From CAZJAH01 sp964544155 (GTDB taxonomy: Bacteria > Bacteroidota > Ignavibacteria > Kapaibacteriales > UBA2268): a stretch of 58,574 bases of DNA. Of the stretch, positions 51,844 to 58,574 are shown piece by piece; position 1 is the stretch's first letter; each line of letters begins with the position of its first letter. The position numbers and the translations under genes were made by a program. The DNA is taken from the NCBI GenBank assembly GCA_964544155.1, contig CAZJAH010000016.1, positions 1 through 58,574 of the forward strand. Direction: 5' to 3'. The notes beneath the pieces were generated by a model that had not been told where the DNA came from, did not search any database, and worked only from the letters and a program-made list of their open reading frames with translations.

Positions 51844-54789
51844 ATGAGCAGGTACATTATTACATTTTTTGCGGCGCTTTTATTATTTTCTACAGTAAAA
51901 GCAGAAGAAATCACTATTACTGACGCATCGATTCAGCCCGGTGAACAGGTAGTCTGGACCGCGGACAATACTTACATTCTCGACGGATTTGTCTTCGTGG
52001 AAGAAGGCTCGGAATTATGGATTGAAGCCGGTACAGTAATCAAAGGAAAACCCGGTGAAGCTGCAAATGCTTCAGCACTTGTTGTTGCAAAAGGCGGCAA
52101 GATATATGCTATGGGTACACCTACACAACCGATTATTTTTACTGCTGAATCTGATGACGTTAATGATCCTTATGACCTGACCAAAGACGACCGTGGCCTA
52201 TGGGGCGGTGTAATTATTCTGGGTAAAGCCGGCATAAACGTTGCCGGAGGCGAAGAACAGATTGAAGGTATACCTGTGGAAGAATCTCGCGGCGCTTACG
52301 GCGGCAACGAAAATGATGACAATTCAGGTATTATAAGGTTTATTTCTATTCGCCATGCCGGATCGAACATCGGCCAGGACAATGAAATTAACGGCCTTAC
52401 AATGGGTGGAGTCGGATCGGGAACTGTTATTGAATTTGTTGAAGTTTTCTCAAACAAAGATGACGGTTTCGAATGGTTTGGCGGTACGGTAAATACCAGA
52501 TACTTAGTCTCGGCTTTCAGTGGAGATGACGGTTTTGATTATGATGAAGGATTCCGCGGCAAAGGCCAGTTCTGGTTCGCAATTCAGGATGATATTATCG
52601 GCAATTCCGCCGGTGAACACGACGGAGGCACTACTCCTGAAGACGGACAGCCCTACGCGATGCCGCAGATCTATAATGCGACATATATCGGTTCAGGTGT
52701 AAATTCTACAAACACAAAGAATAATCCATTTATAAATATGAGAGATAATGCCGGCGGCAAATACTTCTCATCAATATTTATGGATGCCCCGGGCTTTGCC
52801 CTTCAGGTTGAAGACCTCGAATCAGGCGAAGACTCAAGGGCAAGGCTCGAAGCCGGCAACCTCGAATATACCAATAATATTTGGTATAACTTCAAAGACG
52901 GGCTTGCTGATCCAGCTTCACAGCAATTTACTCTGGATTATCTGTCAGATCCTTCGAATAATAACAGAGAAATCGATCCCATGCTTGTATCTATAAGCAG
53001 AACCGAAGACGGCGGGCTTGATCCAAGGCCTGAACCCGGCAGCCCTGCCTTTCAGGGATATAAAGAAGTACCGAATGACGGGTTTTATACAAAAGTCGAT
53101 TACGTCGGCGCTTTCGGGCCTCATGAATTATGGATTAAAAACTGGACATTCCTTGATGAAGCCGGTTTTACACCTCAAACAGGCGCTAATGAAATCGTAA
53201 TTACTGATGATGATATACAACCCGGTCAGGAAGTTGTTTGGTCTTCGAATAATACTTACATTCTCGACGGATTTGTCTTTGTGGAAGAAGGGTCGGAATT
53301 ATGGATTGAAGCCGGTACAGTAATCAAAGGAAAACCCGGTGAAGCTGCAAATGCTTCAGCACTTGTTGTTGCAAAAGGCGGCAAGATATATGCTATGGGT
53401 ACACCTACACAACCGATTATTTTTACTGCTGAATCTGATGACGTTAATGATCCTTATGACCTGACCAAAGACGACCGTGGCCTATGGGGCGGTGTAATTA
53501 TTCTGGGTAAAGCCGGCATAAACGTTGCCGGAGGCGAAGAACAGATTGAAGGTATACCTGTGGAAGAATCTCGCGGCGCTTACGGCGGCAACGAAAATGA
53601 TGACAATTCAGGTATTATAAGGTTTATTTCTATTCGCCATGCCGGATCGAACATCGGCCAGGACAATGAAATTAACGGCCTTACAATGGGTGGAGTCGGA
53701 TCGGGAACTGTTATTGAATTTGTTGAAGTTTTCTCAAACAAAGATGACGGTTTCGAATGGTTTGGCGGTACGGTAAATACCAGATACTTAGTCTCGGCTT
53801 TCAGTGGAGATGACGGTTTTGATTATGATGAAGGATTCCGCGGCAAAGGCCAGTTCTGGTTCGCAATTCAGGATGATATTATCGGCAATTCCGCCGGTGA
53901 ACACGACGGAGGCACTACTCCTGAAGACGGACAGCCCTACGCGATGCCGCAGATCTATAATGCGACATATATCGGTTCAGGTGTAAATTCTACAAACACA
54001 AAGAATAATCCATTTATAAATATGAGAGATAATGCCGGCGGCAAATACTTCTCATCAATATTTATGGATGCCCCGGGCTTTGCCCTTCAGGTTGAAGACC
54101 TCGAATCAGGCGAAGACTCAAGGGCAAGGCTCGAAGCCGGCAACCTCGAATATACCAATAATATTTGGTATAACTTCAAAGACGGGCTTGCTGATCCAGC
54201 CACACAGCAATTTACTCTGGATTATCTGACAAATTCTTCGAATAACAACAGAGTAATCGACCCCATGCTTGTATCAATAGGCAGATCCAATGACGCGGAA
54301 CTGGATCCGAGGCCTGAAGAAAATAGCCCGGTTTATTCCGGATATATTACTCCTGAAGAGGACGGATTCTATCTTCAAACAGAATATATCGGTGCGTTTG
54401 ATAAATATAACTGGGCCGTGGATTGGACTTTCCTTGGCGCCGGTAATTACGCATCACCCTTTGGTGCCAGAACTATTGTTGAATATCCTGAAACCGGAAC
54501 TTCTGTAATTCAGCACAGGCCGAACTTCACTTCGGAAAATATTGCTGAAATTTATCCTAATCCGACTTACGGAGCTTCAACACTTCAGTTTTCACTTGTA
54601 AATGATACTCAGGTTAAAGCCGAAGTTTACAATTTACTTGGTACAAAAGTCATGACTTTGATGGATGAATATCTTATAACCGGTACGTACAAGCTTGATT
54701 TTGATGCATCTGCTTTGAATAGCGGTATGTATGTGATTAAAATCTCGACAAATGATGATAATATAACTACCAGGTTCATTAAGAAATAA
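51844..54789 (+). CDS. T9SS-secreted beta-helix-like protein with duplicated domain
   Basis: A 981-residue protein with a signal peptide (ending LLFSTVKA), two near-identical domains of about 420 residues, and a T9SS type A sorting domain (about 895-981, EIYPNPTYGASTLQFSLVND ... MYVIKIS ... RFIKK). Each domain has the pattern NTYILDGFVFVEEGSELWIE, GLWGGVIILGKAGI, RGAYGG and GTVIEFVEVFSNKDDGFEWF, typical of the parallel beta-helix family found beside TonB receptors in Bacteroidota and often misannotated as multidrug transporters. The repeat period is 1,284 bp (428 codons). The family usually has one such domain, so this is an enlarged form. It is probably exported to the surface to capture a ligand for the receptor upstream. 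Confidence 0.9.
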   Translation: MSRYIITFFAALLLFSTVKAEEITITDASIQPGEQVVWTADNTYILDGFVFVEEGSELWIEAGTVIKGKPGEAANASALVVAKGGKIYAMGTPTQPIIFTAESDDVNDPYDLTKDDRGLWGGVIILGKAGINVAGGEEQIEGIPVEESRGAYGGNENDDNSGIIRFISIRHAGSNIGQDNEINGLTMGGVGSGTVIEFVEVFSNKDDGFEWFGGTVNTRYLVSAFSGDDGFDYDEGFRGKGQFWFAIQDDIIGNSAGEHDGGTTPEDGQPYAMPQIYNATYIGSGVNSTNTKNNPFINMRDNAGGKYFSSIFMDAPGFALQVEDLESGEDSRARLEAGNLEYTNNIWYNFKDGLADPASQQFTLDYLSDPSNNNREIDPMLVSISRTEDGGLDPRPEPGSPAFQGYKEVPNDGFYTKVDYVGAFGPHELWIKNWTFLDEAGFTPQTGANEIVITDDDIQPGQEVVWSSNNTYILDGFVFVEEGSELWIEAGTVIKGKPGEAANASALVVAKGGKIYAMGTPTQPIIFTAESDDVNDPYDLTKDDRGLWGGVIILGKAGINVAGGEEQIEGIPVEESRGAYGGNENDDNSGIIRFISIRHAGSNIGQDNEINGLTMGGVGSGTVIEFVEVFSNKDDGFEWFGGTVNTRYLVSAFSGDDGFDYDEGFRGKGQFWFAIQDDIIGNSAGEHDGGTTPEDGQPYAMPQIYNATYIGSGVNSTNTKNNPFINMRDNAGGKYFSSIFMDAPGFALQVEDLESGEDSRARLEAGNLEYTNNIWYNFKDGLADPATQQFTLDYLTNSSNNNRVIDPMLVSIGRSNDAELDPRPEENSPVYSGYITPEEDGFYLQTEYIGAFDKYNWAVDWTFLGAGNYASPFGARTIVEYPETGTSVIQHRPNFTSENIAEIYPNPTYGASTLQFSLVNDTQVKAEVYNLLGTKVMTLMDEYLITGTYKLDFDASALNSGMYVIKISTNDDNITTRFIKK
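52009..54200 (+). repeat. Large internal tandem duplication, period 1,284 bp
   Basis: Bases 52009-52916 and 53293-54200 (908 bases) show no difference that I could find. Divergence appears only at the edges, for example 52008 C versus 53292 G, and 52917 T versus 54201 C. Silent sites agree as well, so the copies are either very recent or kept alike by gene conversion. Confidence 0.92.
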
Positions 54790-54836
54790 GCATTTAACAA
54801 CAAAGGATTAGTCGTATGATTAATCCCTCCGATAAG

Positions 54837-54870
54837 CGGGTGAAGTTTATTAACTTCACTCGTTTTTTTT
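54837..54870 (+). terminator. Terminator after the duplicated T9SS gene
   Basis: CGGGTGAAGTT and AACTTCACTCG pair (one G-U) around TATT, followed by eight T residues. Confidence 0.9.
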
Positions 54871-54891
54871 ATACTAAAAGAACATCATTTG

Positions 54892-54922
54892 ATAAAAAAA
54901 AAGCGGGTTAAATATCCCGCTT
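54892..54922 (-). terminator. Terminator of the minus-strand small gene
   Basis: AAGCGGG and CCCGCTT pair; on the minus strand a run of T follows. The stop codon of the gene lies in the loop. Confidence 0.75.
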
Positions 54923-55249
54923 TTCTATTTCATCGGCTTCCTTTGTGAGTTTATCAGCGTAATCTCCCCATTCCGGGATAAGATCGTTGATGAAATCCGC
55001 GTAATTCCGTAAAATTTCTGTATCGTTTCTATTCAGGGCAAGATATTTCTCATAAGTATCTATTGCCAGAGATATAGGCAAAAAATGCAGCCTGTCCAGC
55101 TTAAGTACCTCTTTTAACTGGCTTATGCCTGTTGTGAAATCCAGGGCGTCTTCAAAATCCGCAATTGCTTCATCCAGAGAGCTGCTGTAGGCATCGACGA
55201 AATCGGAATTCAGGAATATAAGCTTTAAAGCTTCTTCTACTAATATCAT
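54908..55249 (-). CDS. Small TPR-like helical protein
   Basis: A 113-residue, all-helical protein. AIADFEDALDFTTGISQLKE and AIDTYEKYLALNRNDTEILR have the spacing of tetratricopeptide-type repeats, without a confident match. The ATG at 55249 is preferred because AGGGA lies about seven bases before it; the frame is open to 55342. It stands alone between the T9SS gene and ffh. The function is unknown. Confidence 0.65.
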   Translation of the reverse strand: MILVEEALKLIFLNSDFVDAYSSSLDEAIADFEDALDFTTGISQLKEVLKLDRLHFLPISLAIDTYEKYLALNRNDTEILRNYADFINDLIPEWGDYADKLTKEADEIEKRDI

Positions 55250-55447
55250 AAGAATTCCCTGAGTTTTATTACTAAAACAACGGCTCAAATTTAAGAATAA
55301 ACTTTCAGGGAAAAAATATAAATATTCAGCAAAGTTCTTCATAAATTATTTGCCGTTTTTATTATTATATTCTAGTTTTTATTATTAAATTCTAGAAATA
55401 TTCAAAAAAATATGTTGCGGGATTATCAATACTTTAGTAAGAAGGTA

Positions 55448-55478
55448 TTGCAATTTAGGTTTATTTGTTATATCTTTG
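55448..55478 (+). promoter_or_regulatory. Putative FCB-type promoter of ffh
   Basis: TTG at 55448-55450, a spacer of 20 bases, then TATCTTTG at 55471-55478, an exact match to the -7 consensus TAnnTTTG. It lies 28 bases before the ffh ATG and is the best promoter candidate in the window. Confidence 0.55.
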
Positions 55479-55505
55479 TAGTTCTGTTAAAATGTATAAA
55501 AGCCT

Positions 55506-56837
55506 ATGTTTGAAAATTTACAGGAAAAACTGGAATTAGCCCTTAAGCGTTTTCGCGGAAAGGCTACAATTTCAGAGGAGAACATCAGCGAAGCAATGCG
55601 CGAAATCAGGCGCGCTCTGCTCGAAGCTGACGTTAATCTCCAGGTAGCCAAAAAATTTACCGAAGACGTAAAGGAAAAAGCCGTCGGCACCGAGGTTAAG
55701 GGTAACCTGCTGCCGGAGCAGCTCATAGTTAAGTTAGTCCGCGATGAGCTTATCGAAGTTATGGGCAGCAAAACAGCCGAGCTGCAATTTTCGCCGGCTC
55801 CGCCCACTGTCGTATTGGTAGCCGGGCTTCAGGGTTCCGGTAAAACCACTTTCTGCGGCAAGCTTGCCAAAAGCCTGCGCAAGAAAGGCAGGCAGCCCCT
55901 GCTTGTGGCATGCGACGTGCACAGGCCCGCGGCAGTAACCCAGCTAAAGCAGATCGGCGACCAGGTAAAAATCCCCGTTTTCAGCGAGGATAGCAAGGAC
56001 GCCGTCAGGATTGCCAATAACGCCATATCATACGCCAAAAAATTCGCGCGTGATGTGGTTATTGTCGATACCGCCGGCCGTACAACCATCGACGAGCTGA
56101 TGATGACCGAGGTGAAGAACATCGCCGACACGGTCAAACCGACTGAAACGCTATTCGTTTGCGACGCGATGATCGGACAGGATGCCGTTACCACGGCAAA
56201 AGCTTTCCATGAAAAGCTGAACCTCACCGGCATTGTGCTCACAAAGCTCGACGGCGATACACGCGGAGGCGCGGCGCTTTCGGTGCTAAGCGTTGTCGGA
56301 AAGCCTATCAAGTACGTAGGTACCGGCGAAAAGCCGGACGCCCTTGAGCCTTTCCATCCCGAAAGGATCGCTTCGAGGATACTCGGTATGGGCGACGTGC
56401 TCACACTCGTTGAGAAAGCCGAACAGCAGATAGATAAGCAGCAGGCCGAAGACTTAGAGAAAAAGATCAGGAAGAACCAGTTCACCTTCCACGATTTTCT
56501 CGACCAGCTAAAAACGATCAGGAAAATGGGCTCTATCCGAGACCTGCTTGGTATGATACCCGGCATGGATAAGCAGCTCAAAAACATAAATGTTGACGAT
56601 GGCGCTTTCAACCGCGTAGAAGCCATTATCCTTTCCATGACAAAGCAGGAAAGGAATAACCCCAAGATCATTAACGGATCCAGGAGGAGGCGAATAGCCA
56701 AAGGCAGCGGGACAACAGTCCAGGACGTCAACAGGCTCATAAAGCAGTTTGACGATATGCAGAAAATGATGAAAAATATGACCCGCGGCAAAAAGTCGAG
56801 GTTTATGCCTAAACTGCCGGGCGGGTTAGGTTTTTAA
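55506..56837 (+). CDS. ffh: Signal recognition particle protein Ffh (SRP54)
   Basis: Ffh is the GTPase of the signal recognition particle; it binds signal sequences and 4.5S RNA and delivers ribosomes to FtsY. The 443-residue protein has the N domain, the G domain with VLVAGLQGSGKTTFCGKLA, VACDVHRPAAVTQLKQI, IVDTAGR and TKLDGDTRGGAALS, and a methionine-rich M domain (about 330-440, with GSRRRRIAKGSGTTVQDVN for RNA binding). It is followed 33 bases later by rpsP, a common neighbour. Confidence 0.97.
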   Translation: MFENLQEKLELALKRFRGKATISEENISEAMREIRRALLEADVNLQVAKKFTEDVKEKAVGTEVKGNLLPEQLIVKLVRDELIEVMGSKTAELQFSPAPPTVVLVAGLQGSGKTTFCGKLAKSLRKKGRQPLLVACDVHRPAAVTQLKQIGDQVKIPVFSEDSKDAVRIANNAISYAKKFARDVVIVDTAGRTTIDELMMTEVKNIADTVKPTETLFVCDAMIGQDAVTTAKAFHEKLNLTGIVLTKLDGDTRGGAALSVLSVVGKPIKYVGTGEKPDALEPFHPERIASRILGMGDVLTLVEKAEQQIDKQQAEDLEKKIRKNQFTFHDFLDQLKTIRKMGSIRDLLGMIPGMDKQLKNINVDDGAFNRVEAIILSMTKQERNNPKIINGSRRRRIAKGSGTTVQDVNRLIKQFDDMQKMMKNMTRGKKSRFMPKLPGGLGF

Positions 56838-56870
56838 TTTATATTATTTCTATTAATTAAGGATTTTTTA

Positions 56871-57290
56871 ATGGTAAGGATCAGACTCAGGAGAAAAGGA
56901 AGAAGGCATCACCCCGTGTATGATATCATCGCCATCGATAAGCGCAAAAGGCGCGATGGCGCGTATCTGGAAAGACTCGGGTTCTATGACCCTAATACTA
57001 CTCCCAATACGATTAGTATAGACCCCGACCGTGCCGTTTACTGGCTCGAAAACGGGGCACAGCCTTCGGACACGGTCAGGTACCTTCTCAGCTACGAAGG
57101 TATTCTCCTCAGGAAGCATCTCAGAGTGAAAGGTAAATCACAGGCTGAGATCGAAGAAGCTGTTCAGAAACACAAAGAAGTAACCATGGCAAGATATCAC
57201 CGCCGCAGGGAGCTTCGTAAAAAGCGTGCTGAATTAAAATTAAAACAGCAGCAGGAAGCTGAAAAAGCTGAATCCGGCGGAGAAGCGTAA
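56871..57290 (+). CDS. rpsP: 30S ribosomal protein S16
   Basis: S16 is a small-subunit assembly protein. The conserved core is VRIRLRRKGRRHHPVYDIIA, AYLERLGFYDPN and YWLENGAQPSDTVRYLL. The 139 residues include a charged helical tail of about 55 residues beyond the core (KSQAEIEEAVQKHKEVTMAR onward). Extensions like this are usual in Bacteroidota and relatives. rimM, trmD and rplS, often downstream, do not follow here. Confidence 0.96.
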   Translation: MVRIRLRRKGRRHHPVYDIIAIDKRKRRDGAYLERLGFYDPNTTPNTISIDPDRAVYWLENGAQPSDTVRYLLSYEGILLRKHLRVKGKSQAEIEEAVQKHKEVTMARYHRRRELRKKRAELKLKQQQEAEKAESGGEA

Positions 57291-57705
57291 GATAAGCAGA
57301 AATGAAATGATGGACGCGGACGCGGCGAAAGGTAATTACCCGGTAGAAATGATCAACTGAGCGAAAAAGCTCGAAAGGATTAAAAGAATGTCTACCAACA
57401 GGCTCGAAGCCGAACATGATATGATGGACAGAGAGAAATAAGCCGTACTTTTCTTAATCAGGAACGGCGGAATACTCTATTGATCCTGATATATAAATAC
57501 TGTAATAAATAAAAGCTCTGCTCCTGCAGGGCTTTTTTTGCAGAAAAGCGTAAATAACTGTGCTTCTCACAAAAACCCCCGCCTTTGATTTCTCACAAAT
57601 TCTGTCAATCTCCCATAATCCTAAAAGCCGTAATTGCTTATTAGGGGCTAATTTCCTATTTTTGGGAAAAGTATTTTTTTACTTCACAACAAATTGGAGA
57701 AGCTA
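57291..57705. other. Region between rpsP and serA with a possible gene scrap
   Basis: About 415 bases. One frame from the ATG at 57307 to the TAA at 57441 reads as about 44 codons broken by a single TGA. It has coding-like, GC-richer composition (AAKGNYPVEMIN, then AKKLERIKRM and RLEAEHDMMDREK). I cannot assign it. After it come a terminator and an AT-rich leader for serA. Confidence 0.4.
57514..57539 (+). terminator. Terminator upstream of serA
   Basis: AGCTCTGC and GCAGGGCT (one G-U) pair around TCCT and run into seven T residues. It ends the ffh-rpsP transcript. Confidence 0.88.
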
Positions 57706-58574
57706 ATGAAGGTTATTATAACTGACGGTATTCATCCCAAAGGCGCGGAACTGCTCAGAAACGCGGGCCTGGAAGTTACCGAGAAGAAATTATCTCCCGA
57801 TGAGCTATTAGATCAGATTAAAAATTATGACGCAATTATTGTCAGGTCAGCCACAAAAGTGCCAAAAGAAGTAATAGACGCGGGCAGCCTCAAGTGCATA
57901 GCCAGGGGCGGTGTAGGCCTTGATAATATCGATACTGTTTACGCTAAGGAAAAAGGCATCCAGGTACTGAATACTCCCGGCGCTTCTTCAATTTCAGTGG
58001 CTGAGCTCGCTATCGGCCATATGATCGGCGTAAGCCGTTTTCTGCATCTTAGCAATACGGCTATGCGCGAAGGCAAATGGCCTAAAAAAGAATACAAAGC
58101 CGGACGCGAACTTACTGGCAAAACACTCGGCCTTATGGGCCTCGGTGCTATCGGCAGGGAAACTGCCAAAAGAGCCATCGGACTCATGATGAACGTTATC
58201 GCTTACGATCCCTTCGTTAAGGAAACCGCCCTCGACGTTAAGCTTGTTACTAAGGATGAACTCCTCGCTCAGTCGGATTATATCTCCATGCACATGCCCT
58301 TTATCAAAGCTGAGGGCGCGGCAATGGGCGAAGAAGAATTTAAGAAAGTCAAAAAAGGCCTCGTGCTCGTGAATTGCGCCCGCGGCGGAGTTGTTAACGA
58401 AAAAGCTCTGCTGGCCGCTCTGAACGACGGCACAGTTGACTACGCGGGTATCGATGTGTTCGAAAACGAGCCTCCTACAGACGCTCAGAAAGAACTTATC
58501 AACCACCCCAATGTATCTGTTACTCCTCATATCGGCGCCAGCACAGGCGAAGCTCAGGAAAGAGTAGGTGTAGA
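57706..58574 (+). CDS. serA: D-3-phosphoglycerate dehydrogenase, 3'-truncated by the window end
   Basis: The enzyme oxidises 3-phosphoglycerate to 3-phosphohydroxypyruvate with NAD, the first step of serine synthesis. The ATG at 57706 has GGAGA eight bases before it. The 289 visible codons include IVRSATKVPKEVIDAG, IARGGVGLDNIDTVYAKEKG, NTPGASSISVAELAIGHMIG, the NAD-binding loop GLMGLGAIGRETAKRA, and VLVNCARGGVVNEKALLAAL with the catalytic arginine region. The reading frame is open to the last base, so the C-terminal part (a regulatory domain in some members) is not seen. Confidence 0.94.
   Translation, partial: MKVIITDGIHPKGAELLRNAGLEVTEKKLSPDELLDQIKNYDAIIVRSATKVPKEVIDAGSLKCIARGGVGLDNIDTVYAKEKGIQVLNTPGASSISVAELAIGHMIGVSRFLHLSNTAMREGKWPKKEYKAGRELTGKTLGLMGLGAIGRETAKRAIGLMMNVIAYDPFVKETALDVKLVTKDELLAQSDYISMHMPFIKAEGAAMGEEEFKKVKKGLVLVNCARGGVVNEKALLAALNDGTVDYAGIDVFENEPPTDAQKELINHPNVSVTPHIGASTGEAQERVGV

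Noticed and set aside
55829..56791. 320-codon minus-strand frame opposite ffh
   Set aside because: Antisense to a well-conserved SRP54 gene; the composition is that of a shadow frame.
57939..58530. Two minus-strand reading frames at the right edge
   Set aside because: They lie opposite the clear serA coding sequence, which runs off the window end.

Overview
The window looks like a chromosomal segment of a bacterium of the FCB superphylum (Bacteroidota, Ignavibacteriota, Chlorobiota and relatives). The pointers are three type IX secretion (T9SS) sorting-domain reading frames or relics at the left end and another near 54.5 kb, a PorX-type response regulator/PglZ protein, a TonB-dependent receptor with an N-terminal carboxypeptidase-regulatory-like domain, a MoxR/DUF58/BatD/BatA cluster, and promoter-like motifs of the TTTG-N19/20-TAnnTTTG kind. 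I cannot name a genus. Most of the window is single-copy housekeeping DNA. I recognised no rRNA, tRNA, CRISPR array, prophage or insertion sequence. One 100-N assembly gap is present.

Layout. 0-5 kb: Hsp33 (minus), two decayed T9SS cargo genes, an intact DUF3160/T9SS protein and a small membrane protein. 5.1-6.3 kb: a glutaryl-CoA-dehydrogenase-like enzyme. 6.3-6.7 kb: promoter, leader hairpin, short tandem repeats and the gap, where rimP would be expected. 6.7-16.4 kb: the translation/transcription cluster nusA-infB-rbfA-truB-ribF-rpsO-pnp. 16.5-20.3 kb (minus): moxR-DUF58-batD-like-batA. 20.6-27 kb: DUF6544 protein, phosphohexomutase, outer-membrane barrel, Nif3-like protein, zinc-ribbon protein and GT-C membrane protein. 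27-31.5 kb (minus): porX-tsaE-degenerate CDF protein-ruvB-cupin. 31.6-34.4 kb: exported peroxiredoxin, a ClpB that stops after its first ATPase domain, and a STAS/HATPase partner-switch pair. 34.6-38.9 kb: ABC ATPase, FtsX-type permease and AttH/CrtC-like lipocalin in one operon. 39-40.2 kb: REC-histidine kinase.

40.7-46.6 kb is the accessory part. By eye it is more AT-rich and more loosely packed. It holds an HMA-like/AraC regulator, an RRM RNA-binding protein, a lone receiver protein, a CsbD-like protein with a heptad-repeat head, a cupin, an OmpA-family protein with an in-frame stop, and a DUF2959 lipoprotein. Spaced direct repeats precede the RRM and CsbD genes, which fits control by the AraC protein. 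I read it as a candidate envelope-stress island.

47-58.6 kb: dnaB, a TonB receptor paired with a T9SS beta-helix protein that carries an almost perfect 1,284-bp-period internal duplication, a small minus-strand gene, ffh, rpsP, and serA running off the end. The most unusual items are the recent internal duplication, the AraC-linked island, the half-length ClpB, the ligand-less CDF protein and the gap at the rimP position.
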